Shown: positions 52,444 to 63,212, counted from the stretch's first letter. The stretch: 64,000 bases of DNA from Yersinia massiliensis (GCF_003048255.1 NZ_CP028487.1:3472001-3536000), one strand, 5' to 3'. Numbers and translations: made by a program. Notes: generated by a model from the letters alone, not told the origin.

Positions 52444-54978
52444 TTATGACTCAATATTGGCTACAACGACTGAAATACAGGGCAGTAGCAGGCTAGATTG
52501 AGCAATTCCAGGCAATGATTTTGGCAATGTAATCGTACATTGCATTTTACCTCCCCATGTTACTGCCATCTTTTCGCCCGCAATAACGCCGGATAAATAC
52601 ACACTGCCATCATCACTAATAATGCCTGTTTCTTGCTGATTCTCATTCATGACTGTCGAGCCAAAAGGCGGTGATGACCCGTCAACTAAGCGGATAACTG
52701 CCATCGTTTTTTCACCCGCAATAACCTTAAAACGCCGATAACCAATAGCCCCCTCAGTTAATGTTGCCTGTGCCACAGATTGAGTCGCCTCAATATTGTC
52801 GGCTAAATTATCTAAGTCTATGCTGACGCTATTACGGTAATAGTTGTTAATGTCCATTATTACCGCCTTACCAAATAGATTACTGTTCATCGTTGTGCCA
52901 TAGCCGCGTATTGGCACCCCAGAAACACCATTGGTATCCGTCATCAATCGTGTTCCACCAAGCGTACTCACCCGATGCACTGCAGCCCCTTTAGCTGTGA
53001 AGGTCACTCCGCCTTGCATAGATATACCAACGGATGAGAATTGGTTTTCCTGATAGCTGGCATTCGTATTCACTTCAGCGCTGTTACCTAAGTGACTGAA
53101 ATAGCCACTCACCAAGCTCCCCTTTCGTGTATGACCCGCACTTATTTGGTAATTATTATGCTCATTTGCTTGGTGGTAATAATTTATCGCTTGGGAGTCC
53201 GTACCTTTGCTAGTGTTATTATTAACACTGATGGTTCCATTTTCGCCAAATGGCATAGACAAAGATAAATACATACCATTTTCATTAATGTTATTGATCT
53301 TGTTCTGATACGCCGATAACGAAACATTCAAATTACTAATTGAGCCCCAGTTAAAATATCGCGATACAGATAAGCTGTAGCGATCATTGGTCGGCTGATC
53401 CCAATAAGTCTGGTGGCTATAGTCAAGATAAGTACTTATGGCTAATAGACGAAATTGCTTATTGATTCTAATGGTATACATTTCTTTATTATTTCCGAAG
53501 TGAGTATTATTATTTTTCTCTCGAAGCGAAAGAAACTCACCCATCGTCATAAAGTCGCGCTCAGAAAATCGATAACCGGCAAATGTCACTTGGCTATCAT
53601 ATTCCTCGAAATTTTTGGAATAACTTAATCGGTATGAAGAACCCGTTAGTGTTTCTTCCTTTTGTATTTTTGCCCTCGATTCCGTCATATCGAACGAGAG
53701 TGCACCGAAAAGCATTAGGTCACGCCCGATACCCAATGACAGTGCTCCATACTCTCCTCCCATAATCCCACCACCGTACAAAGACCAACCATTGCTCACG
53801 CCCCAAGAAAACTCAGAAGTCGCGAATGTTGGACCATTAGTATGGTGATGCCAGTCCGATGGCCTCCCCAGCGCCATTTTATAACGTACTGCACCTGGGC
53901 GGGACAAATAGGGGATAGTGGCCGTATTGATTTGAAAAGTTTGTACACTCCCATCCCGTTCTTCAACCCGAACATCTAATTTGCCGGAAACTGAGTCACT
54001 AATATCCCTAATATGAAATGGCCCTGCCGCTACCTGAGTGTCATAAAGAACTCTGTCTTGTTGGCTAATTACCACTCTGGCATTGGTTCTGGCTACTCCA
54101 CTCACTTCCGGCGCATAACCACGTAAATTGGGTGGCAGCATGTTGTCATCTGAATGCAAACTGGCACCGCTAAAACGAAAACTGTCGAATAAGTCTGAAT
54201 TTAAAAAATCTTCACCTATAGTTAATTGGGCCGATAATGAAGGTAAAGCTCTGTACAGATAATAGCGGCTCCATTCAAATCTCTGCCGATTCCCAGCAGT
54301 TGAATTCGTTGGTTGTTCCAACTGAGATTGCCAGTCAGCACGTAACCGCCAACGCCCTAAATTAGCCCCAGCGACACCATTGCCATTAGTGGTATAAGTT
54401 TTTGTTTTATCATTTTGTTGAGTGACCTGACTGCTCACACTGTAGTCAAATAATAATCCTGAGACACCATTATCCCAAGCTGATGGTGGATCCCAATTAT
54501 CTGTGTGGTATTCCAAATATGCTTGCGGAATACTGAGGTATAAAGTAGATGAACTGAGATCACCACGTGCTTCCATACCGCTTAATTGTGAGAAATCTAA
54601 GCACTGCTGTTTATGTTGCCAACGGAATTGGCTCGCCATGTCGACTTTGAAACCCAACAACTCAACTAAATCTATTGATATACAAGGCAAACTGAGCTTT
54701 GGGTCATTATCAGGTGAAAAAAATTCAATCGTCTGCTCAGGTATAACCTGTTGATTCGCATGTACTGACATCTGATAGCTGCCAGGCATAATGTAATCGC
54801 GCTGTGAAAACTGACTTAAGTCAATATTAGAGCGGTCTTTCACATCAAGCACATCAGTATTAAATTGAATTTCATCGGCAGCAATAGCCCATCTGACAAT
54901 GCACAATAATACCAATGCTACTATTACCTGAAGTGCTATTGGCCGATAAAGCAAGTCATGATAAATATTGGCCAGCAT
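52444..54978 (-). CDS. Outer-membrane fimbrial usher
   Basis: An 844-residue usher of the PapC/FimD family that assembles and exports the fimbria. Order: signal sequence, N-terminal chaperone-binding domain (EIQFNTDVLDVKDRSNIDLSQFSQRDYIMPGSYQMSV), 24-strand barrel with plug, and two C-terminal domains with Cys in MQCTITLP and LLPCISV. Length is typical. It lies 106 bases after the major pilin gene, with a strong hairpin between. Confidence 0.93.
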   Translation of the reverse strand: MLANIYHDLLYRPIALQVIVALVLLCIVRWAIAADEIQFNTDVLDVKDRSNIDLSQFSQRDYIMPGSYQMSVHANQQVIPEQTIEFFSPDNDPKLSLPCISIDLVELLGFKVDMASQFRWQHKQQCLDFSQLSGMEARGDLSSSTLYLSIPQAYLEYHTDNWDPPSAWDNGVSGLLFDYSVSSQVTQQNDKTKTYTTNGNGVAGANLGRWRLRADWQSQLEQPTNSTAGNRQRFEWSRYYLYRALPSLSAQLTIGEDFLNSDLFDSFRFSGASLHSDDNMLPPNLRGYAPEVSGVARTNARVVISQQDRVLYDTQVAAGPFHIRDISDSVSGKLDVRVEERDGSVQTFQINTATIPYLSRPGAVRYKMALGRPSDWHHHTNGPTFATSEFSWGVSNGWSLYGGGIMGGEYGALSLGIGRDLMLFGALSFDMTESRAKIQKEETLTGSSYRLSYSKNFEEYDSQVTFAGYRFSERDFMTMGEFLSLREKNNNTHFGNNKEMYTIRINKQFRLLAISTYLDYSHQTYWDQPTNDRYSLSVSRYFNWGSISNLNVSLSAYQNKINNINENGMYLSLSMPFGENGTISVNNNTSKGTDSQAINYYHQANEHNNYQISAGHTRKGSLVSGYFSHLGNSAEVNTNASYQENQFSSVGISMQGGVTFTAKGAAVHRVSTLGGTRLMTDTNGVSGVPIRGYGTTMNSNLFGKAVIMDINNYYRNSVSIDLDNLADNIEATQSVAQATLTEGAIGYRRFKVIAGEKTMAVIRLVDGSSPPFGSTVMNENQQETGIISDDGSVYLSGVIAGEKMAVTWGGKMQCTITLPKSLPGIAQSSLLLPCISVVVANIES

Positions 54979-55037
54979 TACAGGCTATCTCCATTATTTG
55001 CAATCTCAGCACGATATAAATTACCGTGCACGATTAA

Positions 55038-55063
55038 ATGCATGCGGACTTATCCGCATGCAT
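55038..55063 (-). repeat. Perfect hairpin between pilin and usher genes
   Basis: ATGCATGCGGA and TCCGCATGCAT form a perfect 11-base stem with a four-base loop 22 bases past the pilin stop. No T-run follows, so it probably trims or stabilises the pilin mRNA and gives it higher output than the usher. Confidence 0.7.
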
Positions 55064-55084
55064 CCCCGTTGCAATTAACCTGGA

Positions 55085-55618
55085 TTACTGATAAGCCAAG
55101 GAGAAGTTAGCAATCGATTGGAATTCACCAGGAATAATAGTGGAGGAAGCGCCATCACCCTGTAAATAGGCAGAGAATGCCAACACGTTATTGCCATCTT
55201 GGATTGTTTGCGCTTTTCCTGACTCACCCAACTTAATAACATCACCAGCACCATCAGTAATGGCAATGCTTGCACCGCGGGCAGTTCCTGTAATACCTAA
55301 TAAGTCACCATTGCCTGTTGAATGAGAACTAGTAAATTTTGTTGAGACAGTTTTCAATGTTGCCGTATCGCAATTTTCCAATTTTATTTGGAAATTTTTA
55401 GGCTTAGACTTTCCGCCATCTTTTAAAATGACATTAGAGATCTGACCTAAATTAACGGTTTGGTCAATCGTATCTGGTGTAATTGAGCAAGGTGAATCAA
55501 TGATAGAACCGTTAAATGTCACGGTCCCTTGCCCCTCATCTTTTGGTGCAGCGTTTGCTGCAGTCGCCATTACGGCAATACTCATACCCAATGCTATAGC
55601 AAGTTTAGTTAGTTTCAT
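55085..55618 (-). CDS. Major fimbrial subunit (pilin)
   Basis: From ATG 55618 (GGTGA upstream) there are 177 residues with signal peptide MKLTKLAIALGMSIAVMATAANA. Pilin features: GTVTFNGSIIDSPCSITPD with the first Cys, KLENCDTATL with the second, and the C-terminal FQSIANFSLAYQ strand. It is the first gene of the operon, as usual for a rod subunit of the MrpA/PmfA type. Ser/Thr-rich stretches (KFTSSHSTGNG) could be O-glycosylation targets of the ligase-like enzyme (inference). Confidence 0.92.
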   Translation of the reverse strand: MKLTKLAIALGMSIAVMATAANAAPKDEGQGTVTFNGSIIDSPCSITPDTIDQTVNLGQISNVILKDGGKSKPKNFQIKLENCDTATLKTVSTKFTSSHSTGNGDLLGITGTARGASIAITDGAGDVIKLGESGKAQTIQDGNNVLAFSAYLQGDGASSTIIPGEFQSIANFSLAYQ

Positions 55619-55652
55619 TATAATCACCAAATTCCATCAGCTTGAATTTATT

Positions 55653-55686
55653 ACCGGTGGAGAATCAATTTCCATGTCCCACCGGT
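55653..55686 (-). promoter_or_regulatory. Inverted repeat in the pilin leader
   Basis: ACCGGTGG (55653-55660) and CCACCGGT (55679-55686) form an eight-base stem 35 bases upstream of the pilin start. It may fold in the leader RNA or bind a regulator. The arms are too close to be an invertible fim switch. The remaining AT-rich 270 bases to 55960 show no gene. Confidence 0.5.
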
Positions 55687-55963
55687 TGCCACTAATAATA
55701 AATCACGAGATGCTTTACAAAAAAAATAGCCAATCAATCTCGATGCATAAATGCTATTTCAAGACCATGGTAAAATGAAATAAAATAACTTTAAAAAGTC
55801 AAACTTTTACTTATTAATAATATGCATTTACTCTTAAATAAAATTATTTTATTTCTTAAATGGCAATTGGCCTTATAAATCAATAGTGTTTACAAAGGTA
55901 ACAGTGATAACACTGTCGGAAAATATTATTACATGTTGACTGAAATGATGAGGGATTAGATAT

Positions 55964-55989
55964 TAAAAAGAGAGGACACTTCGCCCTCT
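55964..55989 (-). terminator. Terminator after the fidL-like gene
   Basis: Read on the minus strand, AGAGG(GCGAAGTGT)CCTCT is followed by CTTTTT. It separates the regulatory pair from the fimbrial promoter region. Confidence 0.75.
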
Positions 55990-56025
55990 GCATTTTTCCT
56001 TTTATTCGCTTGATTCTTTACTGTG

Positions 56026-56511
56026 CTAGAGCTTTTTGCATAAAAACTGAGGAATAGCGGTCGTTGAGAAAACGTAACCATTGTTGGCATTAGGATAAAC
56101 ACCAAAATTAATCCATCCATCTTCACGAGTCAGATAGGAGTACAGGTGTTTGCGAGCAATTTCAATTGGTATATTGTCGACTGGATTAATGTTTAGCTTC
56201 ACTGTTTTTAACAAGTAAACTGAAGCATCCTTAGGATTGTAGCTCACCTCTGCATTACGTTTTATTCTATATTTTTTGTCGCCTATCGCTATCTCGCCAG
56301 AAAAATCGACAACCCCTTTCCCCTGAGATAAGTAGATATAAATACCAGAGCTTAATTGGCTGTGCTGCTCAGACCCAGCATAGTTGTATCTTATTTGGGC
56401 GTAGCAGCTAATGCGATCATCAAGTGGAGAGGCATTCTTATAAAATGAGTAACTGAAAGATAGGGCTAAAGCGATGACAATAGCAAAGATAACAATAATA
56501 AACTTTTTCAT
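56026..56511 (-). CDS. FidL-like membrane protein
   Basis: 161 residues from ATG 56511, two bases after the regulator's stop. One N-terminal membrane helix (FIIVIFAIVIALALSFSYSFY) and a periplasmic domain with Cys in RISCYAQIRYNYAG and a C-terminal FLCKKL. This matches the FidL family, which accompanies ToxR-like regulators such as Salmonella MarT. It probably modulates the regulator's periplasmic half. A terminator ends the pair before the fimbrial promoter. Confidence 0.75.
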   Translation of the reverse strand: MKKFIIVIFAIVIALALSFSYSFYKNASPLDDRISCYAQIRYNYAGSEQHSQLSSGIYIYLSQGKGVVDFSGEIAIGDKKYRIKRNAEVSYNPKDASVYLLKTVKLNINPVDNIPIEIARKHLYSYLTREDGWINFGVYPNANNGYVFSTTAIPQFLCKKL

Positions 56512-56513
56512 GA

Positions 56514-57422
56514 TCAACTCAATATGCTCTGGTAATAAGAACTACAATAAGTACCAGGCCTAATAATATCGCCATCACACACGATTAAAGATACTCTCGG
56601 CAACCCTGGAAAAGTCGAATAGTAAATTCTTTTGGGTTCATGACAGGAGATAGCATTTACCTTTACCATATCTTCAACTCCCCCCCGAAGTTCGGCATCA
56701 TTAGTCACTTGACTAAAAACATCACATTTATCTAAATAAAATGCAGATTGATAATCATAAAAACGACTTTTAGAGTAGAAATAAGAATCAAATATTTGTG
56801 CTGATAAAGCGACTGTTGCAAAGAAAGATAAAAGGATCATGAAATTGAAGTTGATTTTTTTTGCGCTGGAGAAGAATTTAGCGACACTTGATACAGGATA
56901 ATTTTGGCTACCTAAAACCCCAATAGGCCCTTTGTCTTGTAGCGAACTAGCAAGAGGAACTTCTCTTTGTAAATCTCCTAAGATAATATCTTGCGCTGGA
57001 GCTGCATGTCTTTTTCCATCTAATTCAGTGCCATCTTCATTTATCACCTCCATTGAATCAGTTAATCCTTCGACTACTGGAGAAAGGACTGAGATATCAA
57101 TACTGCTGGCGATACGCACGCCACGCCGAGGTACAGTCACTATCACATCATCAACCAAGCCCAGTTGCTTAAATGCTCGTCTAATGATGGAAATGTTCTG
57201 ATAGAAAGTATTGCTATTTATGGGGGCACCATGGTTCTCCCATACATCAGCAAACAGTACTCGCTGTGAGGTAATCTCAGGTCGGTTATTTGTAATAATA
57301 TGCAGGCAGTGATTGGCTGGCGTCGTTAATAAAACCTTCTCGTTTTCATTACTTATATTATAGAGTGTTGCCATAGTATGGTCATACACCACCTTATTAT
57401 TAAAAACAATCTTATGACTCAT
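56514..57422 (-). CDS. ToxR/CadC/MarT-like membrane-bound transcription regulator
   Basis: From ATG 57422 there are 302 residues. The N-terminal 100 residues are an OmpR-type winged helix (LFADVWENHGAPINSNTFYQNISIIRRAFKQLG, TVPRRGVRIAS); a linker follows, then one membrane helix near 190-210 (FNFMILLSFFATVALSAQIF) and a periplasmic domain with Cys in LDKCDVF, AISCHEP, LIVCDG and TYCSS. It is upstream of and co-oriented with the fimbrial operon, so it is the likely regulator. The input signal is unknown; disulfide state is possible. Confidence 0.82.
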   Translation of the reverse strand: MSHKIVFNNKVVYDHTMATLYNISNENEKVLLTTPANHCLHIITNNRPEITSQRVLFADVWENHGAPINSNTFYQNISIIRRAFKQLGLVDDVIVTVPRRGVRIASSIDISVLSPVVEGLTDSMEVINEDGTELDGKRHAAPAQDIILGDLQREVPLASSLQDKGPIGVLGSQNYPVSSVAKFFSSAKKINFNFMILLSFFATVALSAQIFDSYFYSKSRFYDYQSAFYLDKCDVFSQVTNDAELRGGVEDMVKVNAISCHEPKRIYYSTFPGLPRVSLIVCDGDIIRPGTYCSSYYQSILS

Positions 57423-58346
57423 TATTAATACTCTATGATGGATGATATAAGCTATGTGCTGAGAGGGGCTCACATGATTAATTTTGGAAGCGATTAATGT
57501 TAGATGATTATAAACTATAAATCAACACACTAGAATTAAGAGGAACGGCTGATAATTAATTAAGATGACATGGTAACCAAATAAGAATAAATGTAACCAT
57601 ATAAGTAATGCATCGATTAGTTATTGTTATCAAAGTAAAAAAATCACCATCGGAAAATGGTTATATCGAAGATCATTCACAACAAATTTCTTCACCCTAA
57701 AAATCATTTAAGATGAATAATAATTCCTCAGCAAAATACACCTGACAATTAATAGTCATAAATAACATGAAGTTATACACCCACTTCACTAATAAACTTA
57801 AGGATTCATGACTACATGTGAATTTAAATTCAATTATAAAGTTTAAAAATTCGAAATCAGAACATATGAAAAATAATTTACTAAACAACCGGATATTACT
57901 CTGTTTTATTACTTTACCATCAAATTTGCGGGATTTTCGCTCAATCATGTGAGTATCGCAACACAAAATCGTCAAAATAATGTTATTAGTTTTACAAGGC
58001 AGCCAGACTTACCCATCTCACCCGCCCACAATAACGTGTATAAATTATCCTTTCCTATCGTATTTTGGTCATTTATTTTCTTAACCTCAGATAAAGCAAT
58101 AAAATAGGTAAAAACCCTGATGAATGACAAAACTAGATTATTTTAATAAGATAAGAAAAAGAGGATTTTTTACTTAAATACCTTATATCGCAAGATATGT
58201 TTTATTATTGGAGAGATAAATTAACTCATCAATTATCGTTAGGTCCCATGCCCCCTAACATCAATATCATTTATTTAAAGGCGCGATCCGAAAGAGACAT
58301 AATAATAATCAGATCCAAAATAGTTAGCTGAGAAATTGGCCGACAA
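57423..58346. other. AT-rich 0.9-kb region without a confident gene
   Basis: It lies upstream of the ToxR-like gene. A 92-codon minus-strand frame (57697-57975) is low-complexity Phe/Leu/Lys with no ribosome-binding site. The composition suggests a transferred, silenced (H-NS-type) promoter region. No tRNA, terminator or repeat was seen until the hairpin at 58347. Confidence 0.45.
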
Positions 58347-58388
58347 AAAAATTGCGGTTGCTGGCAACACCAGAACCGCAATACTTTT
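58347..58388 (-). terminator. Right copy of the island-flanking hairpin repeat
   Basis: AAAATTGCGGTTGCTGG (58347-58363) is identical to 47271-47287; it pairs with CCAGAACCGCAAT and is followed by ACTTTT. It lies about 50 bases past the cysS stop and can end cysS on the minus strand (AAAA run read as T-run). Confidence 0.8.
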
Positions 58389-58436
58389 CAACTCTCACTC
58401 ACCAGGCTAGTTCTAGCCAAGTTGCAAATCGCTGTA

Positions 58437-59822
58437 TTATTTACGACGCCACGTTGTGCCTTGTGGGCCATCTTCCAACACAATACCCAATTCGTTTAAC
58501 TGATCTCGAGCAGAATCGGCCAGTGCCCAGTCTTTGCTACTACGGGCGTCATTGCGTTGCTTAATCAGCGCTTCAATTTTTGCAACTTCATCGCCGTCAG
58601 TCTGCGCGCCACTTTGCAAAAATACCTCAGGGTCTTGTTCCAACAAACCCAATACGCGAGCTAGTTTGCGCAATTCGGCGGCCATGCTATTTGCAGCAGT
58701 GATATCTTCCGTTTTTAAGCGATTCACCTCACGGGCGATATCAAACAGGACAGAGTATGCCTCTGGTGTATTAAAATCATCATCCATTGCCGCTCGGAAA
58801 CGAGCTTCAAATTCAGCGCCTCCCGCAGGAACTGCATTTGTATCTGTACCACGAAGCGCAGTATATAAGCGCTCTAATGAAGCGCGAGCCTGTTTGAGAT
58901 TCTCTTCGCTATAGTTAAGTTGGCTGCGGTAATGACCAGACATCAAGAAATAGCGCACTGTTTCGGCATCGTAATAGGCCAAGACATCACGGATAGTGAA
59001 AAAGTTATTGAGTGATTTCGACATTTTTTCTTTGTCGATCATCACCATGCCGGAATGCATCCAGTAATTAACATAAGGGCCATCATGAGCACAGGTAGAT
59101 TGCGCAATCTCATTTTCATGGTGTGGGAACATCAAATCTGAGCCACCACCGTGAATATCGAAATGGGTACCAAGTTGTTTGCTGTTCATGGCTGAACATT
59201 CAATGTGCCAACCTGGGCGGCCCAGCCCCCAAGGTGATTCCCAGCTTGGTTCGCCGGGTTTAGACATTTTCCATAGCACGAAATCCATGGGATTACGTTT
59301 CACATCAGCCACTTCAACACGGGCACCGGCCTGAAGCTGATCCAGATCTTGGCGAGACAACAGACCGTAATCTGGGTCACTGTCTACGGCAAACATCACA
59401 TCACCATTGGACGCCACATAGGCATGATCGCGTGCAATGAGTTGCTCAACCATCGCAATAATTTCTGGAATATGGTGTGTTGCACGCGGTTCTAAATCGG
59501 GGCGTTCGAGATTTAACGCATCGAAATCTTTATGCATTTCAACCAACATACGCGTGGTTAGTTGCTCGCAGGTTTCGTTATTCTCTATGGCGCGTTTGAT
59601 GATTTTATCATCGACGTCGGTCACATTGCGGACATAGGTCAGCGAGTACCCTAAATAGCGTAAATAACGAGAAACAACGTCGAAAGCGACAAAAGTACGC
59701 CCATGCCCAATGTGACACAGGTCATAAATGGTGATCCCGCATACATACATACCAATTTTACCGGCATGGATAGGCTTGAATTCCTCTTTTTGGCGACTCA
59801 GTGTATTAAAAATCTTTAGCAT
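58437..59822 (-). CDS. cysS: Cysteinyl-tRNA synthetase
   Basis: Class I aminoacyl-tRNA synthetase for cysteine. ATG 59822 (MLKIFNTLS) gives 461 residues, the E. coli length; an upstream in-frame extension is not conserved. Motifs are [15 protein letters not shown] (HIGH box, preceded by the Zn Cys in MYVCG), [11 protein letters not shown] with Zn-binding Cys and His, and KMSKSLNN (KMSKS). It is divergent from ppiB, 280 bases away. Confidence 0.97.
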   Translation of the reverse strand: MLKIFNTLSRQKEEFKPIHAGKIGMYVCGITIYDLCHIGHGRTFVAFDVVSRYLRYLGYSLTYVRNVTDVDDKIIKRAIENNETCEQLTTRMLVEMHKDFDALNLERPDLEPRATHHIPEIIAMVEQLIARDHAYVASNGDVMFAVDSDPDYGLLSRQDLDQLQAGARVEVADVKRNPMDFVLWKMSKPGEPSWESPWGLGRPGWHIECSAMNSKQLGTHFDIHGGGSDLMFPHHENEIAQSTCAHDGPYVNYWMHSGMVMIDKEKMSKSLNNFFTIRDVLAYYDAETVRYFLMSGHYRSQLNYSEENLKQARASLERLYTALRGTDTNAVPAGGAEFEARFRAAMDDDFNTPEAYSVLFDIAREVNRLKTEDITAANSMAAELRKLARVLGLLEQDPEVFLQSGAQTDGDEVAKIEALIKQRNDARSSKDWALADSARDQLNELGIVLEDGPQGTTWRRK

Positions 59823-60102
59823 CGGGACATTCCGTGGTTTTGTTTTTTGCATTATGCAGTGTTCATACCCAACGTGATTAACGTTGCAATTTAACAGCAA
59901 GAAACCCTATTACTGCTTAAATGATTGAGGGTATAACAGGATATCATCAGATTATGCGGTAAATCAGCCTGTGATACAGCTCTTTTTCGCCCCTAAGGGC
60001 AGCGTTTCGAGTGCTGACTCAATCTTAGAGATATGATATAAGTGCGGTCTAAGGGTTACGACTCATTGTGAATACACTTATTACACTAGCAGGAATATTA
60101 TT

Positions 60103-60597
60103 ATGGTCACGTTTCATACTAATCACGGCGATATCGTCGTTAAAACCTTCGCAGATAAAGCGCCGGTCACCGTTGAGAACTTCCTGAACTACTGCCGTAA
60201 AGGTTTCTACGATAACACTATTTTCCACCGTGTTATCGATGGTTTCATGATCCAAGGCGGGGGTTTTGAGCCGGGCATGAACCAGAAAGAGACTGATGCA
60301 CAGATTAAGAATGAAGCCAACAACGGTCTGAAAAACACCCGTGGCACGCTGGCAATGGCACGTACCAACGATCCACATTCTGCTACTGCTCAGTTCTTTA
60401 TTAACGTGGCAGATAACGACTTCCTGAACTTCCGTTCAGAGCGCCCAGATGGCTGGGGCTACTGCGTATTCGCTGAAGTGACCGAAGGTTTGGACGTGGT
60501 TGATAAAATCAAAAACGTTGCAACTGGCCGCAGCGGTATGCATCAAGATGTACCAAAAGAAGATGTCATCATTAAAAGCGTGACTGTCAGCGAGTAA
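60103..60597 (+). CDS. ppiB: Cytoplasmic peptidyl-prolyl isomerase B
   Basis: A 164-residue cyclophilin (E. coli PpiB 164 aa) that speeds prolyl-bond isomerisation. Cyclophilin motifs: [28 protein letters not shown] with the catalytic Arg, [25 protein letters not shown], and the C-terminal [12 protein letters not shown]. There is no signal peptide. It is 10 bases upstream of lpxH. Confidence 0.97.
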   Translation: MVTFHTNHGDIVVKTFADKAPVTVENFLNYCRKGFYDNTIFHRVIDGFMIQGGGFEPGMNQKETDAQIKNEANNGLKNTRGTLAMARTNDPHSATAQFFINVADNDFLNFRSERPDGWGYCVFAEVTEGLDVVDKIKNVATGRSGMHQDVPKEDVIIKSVTVSE

Positions 60598-60607
60598 TAG
60601 CGACGTA

Positions 60608-61330
60608 ATGAGCACGCTTTTTATTGCAGATTTGCATCTTAGCGTTCAGGAACCGGCAATTACTGCCGGTTTCCTGCATTTTATACAGCGTGATGCGATT
60701 CATGCCGATGCGTTATATATCTTGGGTGATCTTTTTGAGTCTTGGATTGGCGATGATGACCCCGAACCTTTGTACCGGCAAATCGCCGCTGCATTAAAAT
60801 CACTCCAGCAACAGGGTGTCCCCTGCTACTTTATCCACGGCAACCGCGACTTTCTGCTCGGTAAAGATTTTGCCACGGAAAGTGGGATGACGTTACTCGC
60901 GGAAGAAGAAGTCATCGAGCTGTATGGCCGTAAAATAGTCATTTTGCACGGTGATACTTTATGTACCGACGATGCCGACTATCAGCATTTTCGTCGCCGA
61001 GTACACAACCCAATAATTCAAAAGCTCTTCCTATGGCTACCTTTGCGCTTTCGTCTACGTATTGCCGCTTACATGCGCAATCAGAGCCAAGCAAATAATA
61101 GCGGGAAATCACAGCTCATCATGGATGTGAATCCACAAGCGGTTATTGAGACATTTCAGCGTCATCATGTGAGCTGGATGATTCATGGGCATACGCATCG
61201 TCCGGCTGTGCATAACGTAGAATTACCCTCAACAGTAGCGCAGCGCGTCGTCTTAGGGGCATGGCATGAAGAAGGCTCGATGGTCAAAGTCACCGCAGAA
61301 AGTGTTGAGTTAATTAAATTCCCGTTCTAG
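60608..61330 (+). CDS. lpxH: UDP-2,3-diacylglucosamine hydrolase LpxH
   Basis: A 240-residue peripheral membrane metallophosphoesterase that makes lipid X, the fourth step of lipid A synthesis. Metal motifs: [38 protein letters not shown] and GHTHRPA. Length equals E. coli LpxH. It follows ppiB in the same direction. Confidence 0.96.
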   Translation: MSTLFIADLHLSVQEPAITAGFLHFIQRDAIHADALYILGDLFESWIGDDDPEPLYRQIAAALKSLQQQGVPCYFIHGNRDFLLGKDFATESGMTLLAEEEVIELYGRKIVILHGDTLCTDDADYQHFRRRVHNPIIQKLFLWLPLRFRLRIAAYMRNQSQANNSGKSQLIMDVNPQAVIETFQRHHVSWMIHGHTHRPAVHNVELPSTVAQRVVLGAWHEEGSMVKVTAESVELIKFPF

Positions 61331-61410
61331 CGGACTCACGGCAAATTTCAATCACGCCAGAGACGCTAGGCCCACGACCAAAAAACCGTAAAATCCCACT
61401 AAAAGCCATG

Positions 61411-61426
61411 ACGCAACCGTTTTCCT
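61411..61426 (+). promoter_or_regulatory. PurR box upstream of purEK
   Basis: ACGCAACCGTTTTCCT matches the PurR consensus ACGCAAACGTTTnCnT and lies about 100 bases upstream of purE. PurR with hypoxanthine or guanine would repress purEK. Confidence 0.8.
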
Positions 61427-61524
61427 CATCTTTAGCTCATGGTATGCTCTACGCCCTCATCGCCAGCCACGATATCTGAAATCGTTCTGGCCGACGCTTG
61501 CACAATCACAGGAGCCTTACCCAC

Positions 61525-62049
61525 ATGGGAGCCAACCTCGATTCGGCTTATGCAGCCGGGGTTAAAATCGCTATCGTAATGGGGTCCAAAAGTGACTGGG
61601 CCACTATGCAATTCGCCGCCGACGTGCTCACTACGCTCAATATGCCATTTCATGTCGAAGTGGTTTCTGCACACAGAACCCCTGACAAACTATTCAGTTT
61701 TGCCGAACAAGCGCAAAGCAATGGCTTACATGTCATTATTGCCGGTGCGGGCGGTGCAGCTCACTTACCTGGGATGATCGCGGCAAAAACGCTGGTGCCC
61801 GTTTTAGGTGTTCCGGTGCAAAGTGCAGCACTAAGTGGCGTCGATAGCCTCTATTCAATCGTGCAGATGCCGCGCGGTATTCCTGTGGGGACATTAGCTA
61901 TCGGTAAAGCCGGTGCGGCGAATGCAGCATTACTCGCCGCGCAAATATTGGCACTGCATGATACTGAGTTGGCAGGTCGTTTGGCTCACTGGCGTCAAAG
62001 TCAAACTGATGAAGTGCTGGAAAATCCCGATCCGAGGGATGAAGCATGA
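61525..62049 (+). CDS. purE: N5-carboxyaminoimidazole ribonucleotide mutase PurE
   Basis: Moves the carboxyl group of N5-CAIR to give CAIR in purine synthesis. AGGAG before ATG 61525 gives 174 residues. Class I PurE signatures: [15 protein letters not shown] start ([14 protein letters not shown]), [33 protein letters not shown] and [20 protein letters not shown]. It overlaps purK by four bases. Confidence 0.96.
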   Translation: MGANLDSAYAAGVKIAIVMGSKSDWATMQFAADVLTTLNMPFHVEVVSAHRTPDKLFSFAEQAQSNGLHVIIAGAGGAAHLPGMIAAKTLVPVLGVPVQSAALSGVDSLYSIVQMPRGIPVGTLAIGKAGAANAALLAAQILALHDTELAGRLAHWRQSQTDEVLENPDPRDEA

Positions 62050-63119
62050 AACCAGTTTGTGTATTAGGAAACGGTCAGTTGGGGCGTATGTTGCGTCAAG
62101 CCGGTGAACCACTGGGTATCGCTGTTTATCCCGTTGGTTTAGATGCAGAGCCAGAAGCCGTGCCTTATCAGCATAGCGTGATTACCGCTGAAATTGAGCG
62201 TTGGCCGGAAACCGCCTTAACTCGCGAACTTGCTACTCATACAGCGTTTGTTAACCGCGACATTTTTCCTCGTTTGGCTGATCGCCTAACGCAAAAGCAA
62301 CTGCTCGATAGCCTAAATCTCGCCACCGCCCCTTGGCAACTCTTGGCCAGTGATAGCGATTGGCCACAGGTTTTTGCCACACTGGGTGAACTCGCGATTG
62401 TTAAACGCCGTGTCGGTGGCTATGACGGTCGGGGTCAGTGGCGTTTACGCGCAGGTGAACAAAGCACATTGCCCGCTGATGCCTACGGTGAATGCATTGT
62501 CGAGCAAGGCATTAACTTCTCCGGTGAAGTTTCATTGATCGGCGCTCGTAGTCATCAAGGCAAGTCAGTTTTTTATCCACTCACTCATAATCTGCATGAA
62601 GATGGCATCTTGCGCATGAGCGTGGCATTGCCTCAACCCGATAACCGTTTACAAGAGCAAGCGGAGGCGATGCTCTCAGCCATTATGGATGAGTTAAATT
62701 ATGTCGGTGTCATGGCGATGGAATGCTTTATCGTCGGCGACAATTTACTGATCAATGAACTGGCACCTCGGGTACATAACAGTGGGCATTGGACACAAAA
62801 TGGTGCCTCCATTAGCCAATTCGAGCTGCATCTACGCGCTATCTTAGATTTGCCACTGCCAATACCGGTGGTCAATACCCCATCAGCGATGGTCAATCTG
62901 ATTGGTACAGCCGTCAATAGCCAGTGGCTGTCATTGCCCTTGGTGCATTTGCACTGGTACGAAAAAGAAGTGCGCGAAGGCCGTAAAGTCGGTCATTTGA
63001 ATTTAAATGATCCTGATGGCCCAGAATTGATTTCCGCACTGGCGGAGTTAGCACCGATGCTGCCAGAGGAATACCAGAACGCGTTGCATTGGGCGCAAGT
63101 CAAACTGTCATCCGTTTAA
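62046..63119 (+). CDS. purK: N5-CAIR synthase PurK
   Basis: ATP-grasp enzyme that carboxylates AIR with bicarbonate. 357 residues (E. coli 355). Motifs: [30 protein letters not shown] and the metal-binding [23 protein letters not shown]. Its ATG overlaps the purE stop, so the two are coupled. Confidence 0.96.
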   Translation: MKPVCVLGNGQLGRMLRQAGEPLGIAVYPVGLDAEPEAVPYQHSVITAEIERWPETALTRELATHTAFVNRDIFPRLADRLTQKQLLDSLNLATAPWQLLASDSDWPQVFATLGELAIVKRRVGGYDGRGQWRLRAGEQSTLPADAYGECIVEQGINFSGEVSLIGARSHQGKSVFYPLTHNLHEDGILRMSVALPQPDNRLQEQAEAMLSAIMDELNYVGVMAMECFIVGDNLLINELAPRVHNSGHWTQNGASISQFELHLRAILDLPLPIPVVNTPSAMVNLIGTAVNSQWLSLPLVHLHWYEKEVREGRKVGHLNLNDPDGPELISALAELAPMLPEEYQNALHWAQVKLSSV

Positions 63120-63139
63120 ATCGATACCCAATAAAACAA

Positions 63140-63180
63140 TTGGCGTTGCAGCTAAACACCAAATCACGCTGCAACGCCAA
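63140..63180. terminator. purK/ybbP convergent hairpin
   Basis: TTGGCGTTGCAGC and GCTGCAACGCCAA form a perfect 13-base stem in the 93-base gap between convergent purK and ybbP. T-runs are weak, but its strength and position suggest a shared terminator. Confidence 0.75.
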
Positions 63181-63212
63181 CTTAGCCAGTTTTCATTTTT
63201 GTCAGTCGGGTA

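Noticed and set aside
55653..55686. Inverted repeat before the pilin gene as a phase-variation switch
   Set aside because: The arms are 26 bases apart, far short of a promoter-bearing invertible segment, and no FimB/FimE-type recombinase lies nearby.
57697..57975. 92-codon minus-strand frame in the AT-rich gap
   Set aside because: Low-complexity Phe/Leu/Lys sequence in AT-rich DNA with no ribosome-binding site; likely chance.
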